Counted from the stretch's first letter, positions 42,157 to 51,296 are shown. The stretch: 64,000 nt of DNA from Bacteroidota bacterium (GCA_030698405.1 JAUYMU010000012.1:1-64000), one strand, 5' to 3'. Made by a program: numbers and translations. Notes: generated by a model from the letters alone, not told the origin.

Positions 42157-43568
42157 TTTGAATCCAATGTTTTAATCGTGTTTTCAAAATCGGCAGTTTG
42201 CAAATATTCTTTTATGGTAGCAAGAGTCAGTTTTCGATCTTGTTCAGTAAATGAAATTATAGTTTGCTGTTCAACATCCTTTGAGACCGGTGTAATTTTA
42301 GTAACATTCATTTTAATTTTTGTCCCTTCCACTTCTGTTATTCGGGTTCTCATTTGTGAAAAATGTACAGAAACATTCATGTCATTTTTCCATTTAATCA
42401 TTTCATTTACTAAAACAGGCGAATGTGTATTTACAATTGCTTGTCGCAAGGGCATGTCAGTATTGATAAAATCAGTAGTTAAGTCCTTGAGCATCCGGGC
42501 CATTGATTTGATTCGGAATGGATGAATTCCATTTTCAGGTTCTTCAAAACAAAGCAATCCAGTATGTTTTTCATCATATTCTAAAATACACAAAGCCAAT
42601 AACCGCAAAGTTCCTTCTGATAGCACTCTTGAAGTAAATTCTTTACCATCCTCTCCTTTAACCGAGATAAGGTATTGTTTATTCTCTTTATCATCAATAA
42701 CACTGACTTCAGTGAAATTGGGTAAGAAACTATTTAGTTTACGTGATATTTCAATCAAATTGTATTCGTCTTGTTGCTGAATCCGATAAAGTGCAGCAGC
42801 TAAATTTTGTCCACTTGAACTAATGGTATCTTCCCCTGTTTTTTTACTCGTTGGCTGCCTTAAATCTTCAGGATTAAGTTGTAGAAATTTCCAGCTTTTC
42901 ATTTCTTCTTTAGCCGCCAGAATATGTCTGAAATCAATTGAATCGAAACTGCTTAATACCGTTTTTGAAGCATTTATTAAAGGAAAATTTCTTTTATTGC
43001 CGCCTTGTACCCCATCCTGAGGTACAACAACAGTAGGGAAGCCATTACGTTCTTCAGTGAAGATATATGGTATTGCCCGCCTTCCACCCTTAAGAATCTT
43101 AGGTCGCCAATATTCAAGCTTGTCTTTTGGAATTAGTTTAATCCACAAATCATCATTGTGTTTTAAGTTTTCTAAATGTTCAAAAACAACGGCCAAATCT
43201 TCGATACCCGATTCGTTTTTAAATCTTTTGATTTTTAATTCGTATCGCAAACGGGTATATTTTAAATCTGCAATTCCTCCCCAGGCGTCTTTTACTTTTT
43301 TATTCACTATCATCTCCACTGTAAACTCCATTTCAGAGGCACAATTTTCTTCATCATATTGAGTAAACAACTCAATCATTTCGCCTCGTTGCTCTTTGAA
43401 AGCATTTTGAAGTTTATCTGTTTCGGCTAGTCGCGAAAGCAACATCAAAGCATCAAACAGATTACTTTTCCCGGAAGCATTTGTACCCGCGATAATCGTT
43501 AGCGGCGTAAATTCCATTTCAAAGTTTTGAAATGATTTAAACCCGTTTATTTTTAAATATGTTATCAT
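42153..43568 (-). CDS. AAA family ATPase embedded in a type III R-M operon
   Basis: A 471-residue SMC/ABC-type ATPase starting TYLKINGFKSFQNFE with Walker A GTNASGKS (residues about 28-35), signature VLSEGTLRLLALCILEY (about 318), Walker B GLLCFEEPENGIHP (about 338) and switch VNTHSPVLVNEM. The middle region (about 100-300) is a long insertion without named domain. It begins 11 bp after mod and overlaps the TOPRIM-like gene. Related ATPases (RloA, AriA, OLD-family) act as oligomeric sensors that hold or feed a nuclease partner; that role is inferred here. Confidence 0.87.
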   Translation of the reverse strand: MITYLKINGFKSFQNFEMEFTPLTIIAGTNASGKSNLFDALMLLSRLAETDKLQNAFKEQRGEMIELFTQYDEENCASEMEFTVEMIVNKKVKDAWGGIADLKYTRLRYELKIKRFKNESGIEDLAVVFEHLENLKHNDDLWIKLIPKDKLEYWRPKILKGGRRAIPYIFTEERNGFPTVVVPQDGVQGGNKRNFPLINASKTVLSSFDSIDFRHILAAKEEMKSWKFLQLNPEDLRQPTSKKTGEDTISSSGQNLAAALYRIQQQDEYNLIEISRKLNSFLPNFTEVSVIDDKENKQYLISVKGEDGKEFTSRVLSEGTLRLLALCILEYDEKHTGLLCFEEPENGIHPFRIKSMARMLKDLTTDFINTDMPLRQAIVNTHSPVLVNEMIKWKNDMNVSVHFSQMRTRITEVEGTKIKMNVTKITPVSKDVEQQTIISFTEQDRKLTLATIKEYLQTADFENTIKTLDSK

Positions 43569-43579
43569 ATCCTAAAAAT

Positions 43580-45553
43580 TTAGATCGTTTTAAAATCAAT
43601 TTCCGCATCTTTCATCTGTAACACTGCATTGGTTTTCAGTTGGTCGTTGCCGGTGAAAAGCTGATCAAGGGTAATTACTTTTTGAAGCCCCACCCCAACC
43701 CTCCCCGAAGGGGAGGGAGTTAGGATCGAATCTATAATTTCCTGGTTCATTGCTTCCAAAGCGACAATCAATTCTCCATCTTTAACTGAATAATAGCTGT
43801 CTGTACCCTGAGCTTGTCGAAGGGCGACTTTATCTGTTAACAAATACCCCGCTTTGAGGATTAACTCATAAAGCATATTTTCTTTTTCGCTTCCTTCGCG
43901 TACCGGATCGGTAAACAGTTCGAGTTCTTGTTCCAGATTTTCTTCCGTTATTTCACTGCCCCTCCATATTTTGAAATTGGAAGAGGAGAGTTTGAATACT
44001 TTGAAACCTAAATCCTGAGTTGTTTGATTTTCCTGATTCGAGGCATCTTCAAATTTGATTTCTCCGGCTTTTTTGGCTTTCAATTGTTCATTTTCAATTA
44101 ACAGTTTATTGATTACCCGGCGTATTCTTTCTTTTGAGATATCGGCAATGGTTTTATACCCAGCTTTGAATGCTTCGCTGCCTTCGTCGCATGGTTCGGG
44201 CAACTGCACCAAAATAAATTTACGATTGCCCCCATCTTCTTTGTTGAGTTCTAATACTGCTTGGGCGGTTGTACCTGAACCACCGAAAAAATCCAAGATA
44301 ATATCTAGTTCATTTGTTGATTGCAAAACAATCTTTTTAAGCAAATTAACAGGTTTAGGAAAGGCAAAATATCTTCCATCAAAAAGCTCTGAAAATTCTT
44401 GTGTCCCATTTGTTGTAAATCCGACTTCTTCCTTCTTCAAAATTGAAGAAAATCCAGTTTGTGTAGATAATAAATCCTTTAAAAATTTCTTTTGTCTTGG
44501 TCTGCCGTTGGGATTAGTTGGGAAAAGAATCTCTTTGTTTTCAATCATTTTAAGAATATTCTCCTTTGATTTAGACCAACCTCTTGCCGGATTTGGAGGG
44601 AAAGAGAACCCAGTTCTAGGATCGACAATATCATAATGCAGATTTGGTCGCTGATCTTTAGTCGCTAATCCTGATAAATCTATACTTGCCCAAGGCCCTC
44701 TAGAATCGTGATCGGGGTTTTTATATTTATTTATGTCAATTTCTTTCCCTTTGAATGAAAAAAGTGCATTTTTCGAATATGCTAAAACATATTCATGATC
44801 AGTAGAAGCAAAATTTTCATTGCGATTATCTGCATTTTGTCTTCTGTGCCAAATCATATTTAGTAAAAAATTCTCCTCCCCAAAAATTTCATTCATCAAC
44901 AACCTCAGGTTGTGCACTTCGTTATCGTCGATATGCACAAAAATTACCCCATCATCACGCAATAGGTTTTTTGCAAGGAACAAACGGGGATACATCATGC
45001 TTAGCCAGTTGCTGTGGTAATGCCCACTGTCGCGGCTGTTTCGGCGGAAGAAACCTTCTTTCATCAAATAGCCTTCTTCGTCTTTTTCGCCAATGCGTTT
45101 CTGGTATTCTTCACGGCTTTCTTTAAAACTGTCGGGGTAAATAAAACTGTCGTTTCCGGTATTGTAAGGCGGGTCAATAATGATGCACTTAATTTTATTG
45201 TAGTATGCTTTTTGCAGAACCTTCAGCACTTCGAGGTTTTCGCCTTCAATAAAAACATTTTCGGTAGCCTCTCCCCGGCCCTCTCCAAAGGAGAGGGAGT
45301 CAAAACCATCGTTGATCCCTTCACCTGGACAAGGTTTTAGAGTGGCAGTGGTGGTTTGTTGCAGAACCTTAAATGCTTCCGATTTTCCAGCCCAATTCAA
45401 AACATAGCGTTCGTTACTGAATTCGATGTTTTCTTTTCCAAGCGTTGCCTGAAGTTTTTCCCAATCAATCTTTCCTTCTGTAATGGTTTCAGGAAAAAGT
45501 TGTTTTAGCTTTTCCAACTGATCCTGAACTATGCTTAATGATTCGCCTGTCAT
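43580..45553 (-). CDS. Type III DNA methyltransferase, Mod subunit
   Basis: About 657 residues. Beta-class N6-adenine methylase order: DPPYNTG (motif IV, residues about 127-133) before DFFGGSGTTAQAVLEL (motif I, about 425). The recognition domain lies between. Mod gives sequence specificity and modifies one strand; alone it methylates, with Res it restricts. I start at the ATG at 45553. The protein carries three short in-frame repeat-derived inserts: residues about 74-98, about 577-583 and about 610-623. None hits a catalytic motif. No simple-sequence tract typical of phase-variable mod genes is seen. Confidence 0.92.
   Translation of the reverse strand: MTGESLSIVQDQLEKLKQLFPETITEGKIDWEKLQATLGKENIEFSNERYVLNWAGKSEAFKVLQQTTTATLKPCPGEGINDGFDSLSFGEGRGEATENVFIEGENLEVLKVLQKAYYNKIKCIIIDPPYNTGNDSFIYPDSFKESREEYQKRIGEKDEEGYLMKEGFFRRNSRDSGHYHSNWLSMMYPRLFLAKNLLRDDGVIFVHIDDNEVHNLRLLMNEIFGEENFLLNMIWHRRQNADNRNENFASTDHEYVLAYSKNALFSFKGKEIDINKYKNPDHDSRGPWASIDLSGLATKDQRPNLHYDIVDPRTGFSFPPNPARGWSKSKENILKMIENKEILFPTNPNGRPRQKKFLKDLLSTQTGFSSILKKEEVGFTTNGTQEFSELFDGRYFAFPKPVNLLKKIVLQSTNELDIILDFFGGSGTTAQAVLELNKEDGGNRKFILVQLPEPCDEGSEAFKAGYKTIADISKERIRRVINKLLIENEQLKAKKAGEIKFEDASNQENQTTQDLGFKVFKLSSSNFKIWRGSEITEENLEQELELFTDPVREGSEKENMLYELILKAGYLLTDKVALRQAQGTDSYYSVKDGELIVALEAMNQEIIDSILTPSPSGRVGVGLQKVITLDQLFTGNDQLKTNAVLQMKDAEIDFKTI
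43687..43724. repeat. Palindromic CCCTCCCC-GAAG-GGGAGGG repeat inside mod, 3' part
   Basis: CCCCAACCCTCCCCGAAG runs into GGGAGGGAG, forming a GC-rich hairpin core. In the mod frame it reads as SPSGRVGVG near the C-terminus, a low-complexity insert unlike the surrounding sequence. The frame stays open through it. Confidence 0.8.
43806..43824. repeat. CCCTGAGCTTGTCGAAGGG repeat inside mod
   Basis: This 19-mer is a well-known dispersed repeat that I recognise from many genomes, usually intergenic. Here it is read in frame by mod as RQAQGT (residues about 577-583). Confidence 0.75.
45268..45300. repeat. Palindromic GC-rich repeat inside mod, 5' part
   Basis: CCTCTCCCCGGCCCTCTCC and the following AAAGGAGAGGGAG form the hairpin; in the mod frame it reads SLSFGEGRGE, upstream of the catalytic DPPY. 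The neighbouring CCTTCACCTGGACAAGG (45316-45333) may be part of the same element. Confidence 0.8.
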
Positions 45554-45640
45554 TATCTGGATTTGAAATTTTTGTTGTAAATATAACCGTAATCTTTGAA
45601 CTACCTTGTGCAAAATGCCCGACAAATTGCCCTAAAAACA

Positions 45641-45673
45641 AAACCCATCGAACAGAATTTGTTCGATGGGTTT
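45641..45673 (-). terminator. Terminator hairpin between mod and the membrane protein gene
   Basis: AAACCCATCGAACA pairs exactly with TGTTCGATGGGTTT around a 5-base loop. On the minus strand the stem is followed by TGTTTTTAG. It separates the transcript arriving from 46448 from the restriction operon. Confidence 0.88.
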
Positions 45674-45821
45674 CTTTTCGACCTCAGTCTCGGATATTTT
45701 AACTTACACATCGAGGTTCTTGTCTCCGGTAGGTTTCATTTTTTGTTCAGCGTCTTTCATTTTTACAAACGCATCGAGGTCGATGATCCCGATATCTGGC
45801 TCTTTAGCAGAATTAAAAGTT

Positions 45822-46448
45822 TTAGAATTTTCCGAATTTAATAACGAGTCCGATATTGGTTCCTTCCAGAATATCGGGATTGGTATCGACCATTTCAATT
45901 TTGGAAGTAAAACGATAGCCCAGTGATGCTGCAAGCCGCAAATAGCGTGTCATGTTAAATTCCAGTTCGACCGAAGGTTCCAAAACCAGAAATACATCCT
46001 CGCTCGAATCATCAAATAACCAGTCATTGTCCCAATGAGGACGATCTTCGATTTTCGCAATGCCACCAACTCCGAACAACACCGGAAACGACACATGGAC
46101 CGGCAGTCGCGGGAAGAGAATTGGCTCGAGGTAGAGACCGCCATAACCTCCGGCCAGATTGTAATCCAGATCGTTATCGCGCCAGTTGTGGTAATTTATG
46201 TCGTTTACAAAGCCATTACCACCCAAACCGATGGCAAACGAATGGTCGATGATCCAGGCACCACGGGCGCCCATCATAAATGCATCTTTTCCATCAATTT
46301 GGGTATAATTGAATGAAAGGGCTCCGTAGCCACCGTTTTTTCGGTCTTTTGAGAAGATGGTAGAAATCTGGTCATTATCATTGTATTCCTGAGCATTGGC
46401 CAACAGGAAACCTAACCCCAGAAAAATCAGGAGAGTTAACTTTTTCAT
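45822..46448 (-). CDS. Outer-membrane beta-barrel-like protein, unknown function
   Basis: A 208-residue exported protein; the signal peptide ends LLANAQ (about residue 19). The mature part has alternating hydrophobic/polar strands rich in Gly and aromatic residues (SFAIGLGGNGFV, LAGGYGGLYLEPI, FPVLFGVGGIA) and ends in a strand with C-terminal Phe (GLVIKFGKF), as in small outer-membrane barrels. I do not recognise a named family. It lies 29 bp after a second barrel-like gene. Coding-like sequence continues in another frame downstream (45704-45821), which might reflect a frameshift. Confidence 0.75.
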   Translation of the reverse strand: MKKLTLLIFLGLGFLLANAQEYNDNDQISTIFSKDRKNGGYGALSFNYTQIDGKDAFMMGARGAWIIDHSFAIGLGGNGFVNDINYHNWRDNDLDYNLAGGYGGLYLEPILFPRLPVHVSFPVLFGVGGIAKIEDRPHWDNDWLFDDSSEDVFLVLEPSVELEFNMTRYLRLAASLGYRFTSKIEMVDTNPDILEGTNIGLVIKFGKF

Positions 46449-46477
46449 TTTAAATTGTTTAATTGTTTTGTGTTTTC

Positions 46478-46984
46478 TTAAAAAGTATATTTCACGGTAA
46501 AGGCAAAATCAAAAGGCTGAAGCTGGAAGAAGTCTCTTCCGAATAGGTTAAAATATGGTTTTGCCTCAACACCCACCACAAGGGGAATTTGCGGAATGGT
46601 GTATTCAAGGGCTGCCAATGCATCGAGGCCTGCGATAACTCCGGTTCTGCGTTCCGGGTACAAATAGGTATAAGGATATACAACATCATAATGGTAAATG
46701 TTCCAGGTTTCGAAACCAGCATGTGCGCCAAAACCGTAAACCAGAGAAATAGGTTCACCAATATCAAAAACATCCGGAATATGGAATTCTTTCAGACCTG
46801 TAAGTTGCAGCCCTCTTTTGCGGGTTGAAAGCAATACTTTATACGAACTCAGGTCGCCCGAAAAAACACGGTATTCAAAGCCCGATGACAGTCCGCCACG
46901 GATACCAACAGCCTTTTGCGGACCTTGTGAAAAACCCGAAAGGGTCAGTAGGAACAGGATAATCAGAGAATAAACTTTTTTCAT
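46478..46984 (-). CDS. Exported beta-barrel-like protein, unknown function
   Basis: A 168-residue protein with a signal peptide ending LSGFSQG (about residue 20). Strands such as AVGIRGGLSSGFEYRVF, LVYGFGAHAGFETW and the C-terminal FDFAFTVKYTF suggest a small outer-membrane barrel. Its size and composition resemble OmpW/opacity-like proteins but no specific family is evident. It is followed by a similar gene and probably forms an operon with it. Confidence 0.75.
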   Translation of the reverse strand: MKKVYSLIILFLLTLSGFSQGPQKAVGIRGGLSSGFEYRVFSGDLSSYKVLLSTRKRGLQLTGLKEFHIPDVFDIGEPISLVYGFGAHAGFETWNIYHYDVVYPYTYLYPERRTGVIAGLDALAALEYTIPQIPLVVGVEAKPYFNLFGRDFFQLQPFDFAFTVKYTF

Positions 46985-47071
46985 GATATGGTTTTAGATG
47001 CAAATTTTTGAATAAACGTTTGAATTAAGAAATGATTGTTTTAGGTGAAAACCATGTGCTGAAAATGCACC

Positions 47072-47794
47072 TTAATTCTTATCAACCACTTCGCCCGAAC
47101 CCGAAATGCTTGTGTGAATAACCGGATGATTGATATAGAATACCCTTCCGCTTCCAGAAATACGGGCATCGATGGTATGACTTGCATTTACATACATATC
47201 GCCTGATCCGGAAATTGTTGCCTGACAATAGCGGTGCGGAAAGTTGTACGCTTTTATCTTGCCCGAACCACTGACGACGAATTCGGTTTCAGTGGCATCG
47301 CCTTCAAGAAAAACAGTACCCGAACCCGAAATGCTGACTTTCATTTTATCGGTACTTATTTCGGTATCAATATCGCCCGATCCTGAAATTGCAATTTTGA
47401 AATCGTCACTCAAAAAGCTGCCGGTTTTCATAATTCCCGATCCGCTTAATGACAATCCTTTGAGTACCGGTGTTGTTATATACACCTCAATCGGATAATT
47501 CAGGCGAAGTGAATGCACGCCGCGGGTTCTGATTTTGAGTGTTTTACCAACCACATCAGTTTCGATGTATGACAGCAGGTTCGATTCGGCGCTTACTTCA
47601 ACCGAATAGCTGCTACCCGGAACAATTGTTACGTCAAAATCGCCACTCGAAGTTATCTCCTCGAAACCGGAGGCTCCGCGGGATTCTGTTCGAAGGTTTC
47701 CGTTGCCTTCCAGAAATAGTTCGTCAACGCAGGAACTTGTTCCGAAGAAAAGGCCAAAAAGCGAAAGTACCAGGGATAATTTAATTGTGTTCAT
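47072..47794 (-). CDS. Head-GIN (DUF2807) lipoprotein with SGSG repeats
   Basis: A 240-residue lipoprotein; the lipobox is SSC (Cys about 22). The DUF2807 beta-helix (about 35-235) contains repeated turns SGSG: LSGSGIMKTG, ISGSGDIDTE, ISGSGTVFLE, VSGSGKIKAY, ISGSGDMYVN, ISGSGRVFY and ISGSGEVVD, each about 18-24 residues apart, one rung per repeat. Function unknown; cell-envelope location is inferred. The upstream region has a TGCAACC-N16-GTC element shared with the ECF sigma gene at 52360, so it is a likely target of that sigma factor. Confidence 0.88.
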   Translation of the reverse strand: MNTIKLSLVLSLFGLFFGTSSCVDELFLEGNGNLRTESRGASGFEEITSSGDFDVTIVPGSSYSVEVSAESNLLSYIETDVVGKTLKIRTRGVHSLRLNYPIEVYITTPVLKGLSLSGSGIMKTGSFLSDDFKIAISGSGDIDTEISTDKMKVSISGSGTVFLEGDATETEFVVSGSGKIKAYNFPHRYCQATISGSGDMYVNASHTIDARISGSGRVFYINHPVIHTSISGSGEVVDKN

Positions 47795-47845
47795 GACTTT
47801 GAGAATTTGATGTTTCTAAAATGTTTTTGTTTTCTGATTTTTATA

Positions 47846-47871
47846 GACATCATTTTTTCGAAGTGGTTGCA
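47846..47871 (-). promoter_or_regulatory. Candidate ECF promoter TGCAACC-N16-GTC of the DUF2807 gene
   Basis: On the minus strand TGCAACC (47865-47871) and GTC (47846-47848) are separated by 16 bases containing CTTCGAAAAAA. The element in front of the ECF sigma gene (52384-52409) has the same boxes, the same spacing and a matching CTTACGAAAAAA spacer. Confidence 0.65.
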
Positions 47872-48013
47872 AATCCGAAGAAAAAAAAATGGCTTTTTTT
47901 CCGGAACAAAGAAAAATTTTCAATCATTGCATTTTACTATTTGTATTCAACTCACATTTATAATTAGATTTACGCAATGAAGAATTTCAACCAGGTGCAA
48001 AAAAATAAGTAGA

Positions 48014-50158
48014 ATGATACTATTAAGCATTTTTGAAACAACGCTTCCACTTACAAATCCGGTATTAAAATTTCTGGTAATACTGGTCATTATATTGTTT
48101 GCACCAATTCTGCTGAACAAGATCAGGATCCCACAAATACTTGGGCTTATTATAGCTGGTGCCATTATCGGGCCGAATGGTATTAATTTACTTTTGCGCG
48201 ACAGCAGTATTATCTTGTCAGGTACGGCTGGATTGCTTTACATCATGTTCCTTGCCGGATTGGAAATTGATTTGGCTGAATTCAAAAAGAATAGTTCAAA
48301 GAGTCTGATCTTCGGAATGTTTACCTTTCTGATTCCCATGACGATGGGCATACTGGCAGGGCTTTATGTGTTGAATTATTCTTTGCTGACATCAGTATTA
48401 CTGGCGAGTATGTTTGCATCACATACATTGATCGCCTATCCAATTTTAAGTAAGTTAGGTGTAACAAAAAACAGGGCGGTTAATATTGCTGTTGGAGGTA
48501 CATTGATTACTGACACACTTGCACTTTTGGTTCTTGCTGTCATTGTTGGAATGACAACCGGAGAGGTAAATTCTCAATTCTGGACTAAACTTACAATTTC
48601 AATTATCCTGTTTGGATTGACTGTCATGATTCTTTTCCCAATTATTGGCCGGTGGTTTTTAAAACGTTATGACGACAATGTTTCTCAGTATATTTTTGTT
48701 CTTGTAATGGTTTTTCTTGGGGCCGTTCTTGCTGAAGTGGCAGGTATTGAGGCCATTATTGGCGCATTTCTTTCAGGATTGGCATTGAACCGTTTAATTC
48801 CGACGACTTCGCCATTAATGAACAGGATTGAATTCGTCGGAAATGCCATTTTTATTCCCTTTTTTCTGATCGGGATTGGAATGCTTGTCGATTACAGGGC
48901 TTTTTTCCTTGACTTTGAAACCATAAAAGTTGCAGCAGTTATGACAGTGGTTGCTACTTCAGCAAAATTTATAGCTGCCTGGTTAACTCAGAAATCTTTT
49001 AAATTCACAGTTGACGAGCGACGGTTGATTTTTGGATTGAGCAATGCACAGGCCGCCGCTACTTTGGCCGCAGTTCTGGTTGGTTACAATGTTATTCTGG
49101 GGCAAACAGCCAACGGTGAACCTATTCGTTTGCTGAGCGAGAGCGTTTTAAACGGAACAATTATCATGATCCTGATAACCTGCACAATTGCAACTTTTGT
49201 CGCACAGAAAGGCGCCCGCAATATTTCATTGGAATCGTCTTCTTTGGAAAGTAGTGAAGCGGATAGTGAGGAAAAAATATTAATTCCGGTTAGTAATCCG
49301 GAAACCATTGAAGAATTAATTCATCTGAGTACAATAATTAAATCAAAGGAAAATAAGACCGGGCTATATGCACTAAGTATTATTAACAATGACACGAATG
49401 ATTTGGATGCCGGCAGAAAAGCAAATAAATTACTTGACAAAGCTATGCATACAGCTTCGGCTACCGATGTTATTTTAAACAAGTTATTGCGGTACGACCA
49501 GAATATTACAAATGGAATTACCAGTGTTATCAGAGAAAACAATATAACCGATCTGATTTTGGGGCTTCATGTTAAAAAGGGAATTTCGGAATCTTTTTTG
49601 GGTAATTTAACGGAAGGGATATTGACGAAAAGTAACACGACAACCTTTGTTTATAAACCGGCACAACCTATTTCGACTATAAAAAGACATATTATTATTG
49701 TACCAAACGATGCTGAACATGAAATCGGATTTCCGTTTTGGCTGTTGAAAATTTGGAATATTTCGCGCAACACAGGTTCAAAACTATTATTCTATGGAAC
49801 TGTGCAAACAAATCAACTGATTAAGGATATCCATTCAAATTATCCGATTGAAGCAGAATTTAGAAATTTCGAGAATTGGAACGAATTCCTGATTCTTTCA
49901 AGTGATATAAAAAATGACGACAATCTGATAATTGTTTTGAGCAGAGAAAATAAACCTTCCTTTCACCCCATTATGAAGAATATTCCCAACTGGTTAAACA
50001 AATATTTTCAATCAAATAGTTTTATACTGGTATATCCGATGCAAATTGGTGTAGCCGAAAATAGACCAATTGACTTAAATTATCCTTCACTTCTGGAGCC
50101 AATTGAAAAGCTTGATGAAGTCAGAAAAACAATCGTCAGCATATTCACGCGAAAATAA
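48014..50158 (+). CDS. CPA2 cation:proton antiporter with C-terminal UspA-like region
   Basis: A 714-residue membrane protein. About 12 transmembrane segments fill residues 1-400; GLIIAGAIIGPNGINLL, GGTLITDTLALLVLAVIVG (with Thr-Asp pair) and VAGIEAIIGAFLSGLALNR are typical of the KefB/NapA branch exchanging Na+ or K+ for H+. Residues about 420-714 are soluble and look like tandem universal-stress (UspA) domains (ILIPVSNPETIEELIHLS, TDLILGLHVKKGI). No TrkA-N domain is seen. It may sense nucleotides or redox state; inferred. Divergent from the DUF2807 lipoprotein. Confidence 0.9.
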   Translation: MILLSIFETTLPLTNPVLKFLVILVIILFAPILLNKIRIPQILGLIIAGAIIGPNGINLLLRDSSIILSGTAGLLYIMFLAGLEIDLAEFKKNSSKSLIFGMFTFLIPMTMGILAGLYVLNYSLLTSVLLASMFASHTLIAYPILSKLGVTKNRAVNIAVGGTLITDTLALLVLAVIVGMTTGEVNSQFWTKLTISIILFGLTVMILFPIIGRWFLKRYDDNVSQYIFVLVMVFLGAVLAEVAGIEAIIGAFLSGLALNRLIPTTSPLMNRIEFVGNAIFIPFFLIGIGMLVDYRAFFLDFETIKVAAVMTVVATSAKFIAAWLTQKSFKFTVDERRLIFGLSNAQAAATLAAVLVGYNVILGQTANGEPIRLLSESVLNGTIIMILITCTIATFVAQKGARNISLESSSLESSEADSEEKILIPVSNPETIEELIHLSTIIKSKENKTGLYALSIINNDTNDLDAGRKANKLLDKAMHTASATDVILNKLLRYDQNITNGITSVIRENNITDLILGLHVKKGISESFLGNLTEGILTKSNTTTFVYKPAQPISTIKRHIIIVPNDAEHEIGFPFWLLKIWNISRNTGSKLLFYGTVQTNQLIKDIHSNYPIEAEFRNFENWNEFLILSSDIKNDDNLIIVLSRENKPSFHPIMKNIPNWLNKYFQSNSFILVYPMQIGVAENRPIDLNYPSLLEPIEKLDEVRKTIVSIFTRK

Positions 50159-50179
50159 AGGCTTCTGTTCTGAAGTCTT

Positions 50180-51286
50180 TTAGTACGCCAGTACATTTGT
50201 TTCTCCGCCCACGGCATTGATAATGAGCTGATCATCTTTCATCTTTTTGCTGAAATAACCGGTGTGCTTTATTTTTCCGGCTTTTGAATCAAGCACCTCT
50301 TTGTCCTCCACTTTCATTTCACGGCCTAGTTTCAGGTTGGTTTTTGTTTCGGTAATTTCGAAGTTGAATTTTGCTTCAGGACTGAAATACAGGTTTGCAT
50401 CTGTTGAGCGTGCTTCGATATAAATATTACTGAAAGAACTTAACACTTTTTCAATGTTGAGATTTCCAAAGCTCATTCTGAAATTTGCTTTTCCTTTCAG
50501 TTCGTTCACCATAAAATTGCTGAAATTGCCCATTGCTTCTATTTTGTCGGCCAGCCTGATCCGGTATTTATCGCGGCGGGAGTCAATGTTCAGGTTGTCG
50601 GAGTTTTGTATTTCGATGGTCGATGATTTGCTTTCGAGTCGCATTGTACCGGCATTTTTAAGGTTTATGTCGCTGTAGTTGCTTGTAATTCTGGCATTTG
50701 GAAGGTTGTTAATGTTGGCATCGGCAAAATTCAGGTTAAGAGTAGCGCGGTTTGGAAGGTCACCGGCTTTCAGTTTTCCGTTGCTCAGATTTATTTGTGT
50801 TTCGCCCTGATAATCTCCCATGATGATGTCGCCAAATTTGTTTTCAAGCCGAAGATCGCGGTTGTCGGGCAGCCAAACAACCAGATCAATACGAATGCTG
50901 CCACTGGTTTGCAGGATGGTTTCCTTAAATTTCAGGAACTCACTTTCAACCTGACTGCGGTATCTATCCACCTGAGTTTTTACAATCAGGTAATGCTGGC
51001 TGTTGCTGATATCGAAATCCAGGTTGTCAAGCGTTTTCTTTAGCTTGTCCTGCTTTTTCTCGTTTATTTCCATTCTGAACTGTATCACCACCGAATCTTT
51101 TTTCCAGGTATTCAGTTCAATCCGGCCATATTTATTGGTAATGTCGATGCGGGTGTCAGGCTGTATCTTAAAACGTCTGACAAATTCACGGGTTTCGCTG
51201 AATTGTGCGTTGACCGACAGGCTTGTCAGGATAAAAAATCCCGCAATTAAAACCTGAAAGCATATTCTTTTTGAGTTTTTATTCAT
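50180..51286 (-). CDS. Exported DUF4097-like beta-helix protein of the sigma operon
   Basis: A 368-residue protein with a signal peptide ending SVNAQF (about 27). The rest consists of short beta repeats (DIIMGDYQGETQINLSNGKLKAGDLPNRATLNLNFADANI, RLESKSSTIEIQNSDNLNIDSRRDKYRIRL), the pattern of DUF4097/adhesin-type periplasmic beta helices that are related to head-GIN domains. It follows the anti-sigma gene by 10 bp, so it is the third gene of the sigma operon and perhaps the target or sensor of that signal. Function unproven. Confidence 0.78.
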   Translation of the reverse strand: MNKNSKRICFQVLIAGFFILTSLSVNAQFSETREFVRRFKIQPDTRIDITNKYGRIELNTWKKDSVVIQFRMEINEKKQDKLKKTLDNLDFDISNSQHYLIVKTQVDRYRSQVESEFLKFKETILQTSGSIRIDLVVWLPDNRDLRLENKFGDIIMGDYQGETQINLSNGKLKAGDLPNRATLNLNFADANINNLPNARITSNYSDINLKNAGTMRLESKSSTIEIQNSDNLNIDSRRDKYRIRLADKIEAMGNFSNFMVNELKGKANFRMSFGNLNIEKVLSSFSNIYIEARSTDANLYFSPEAKFNFEITETKTNLKLGREMKVEDKEVLDSKAGKIKHTGYFSKKMKDDQLIINAVGGETNVLAY

Positions 51287-51296
51287 CGCCTTTTGG

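Noticed and set aside
43580-45553. Phase-variable mod gene
   Set aside because: No long simple-sequence tract is seen in the coding region or just upstream; the inserted repeats are palindromic elements and not slippage tracts.
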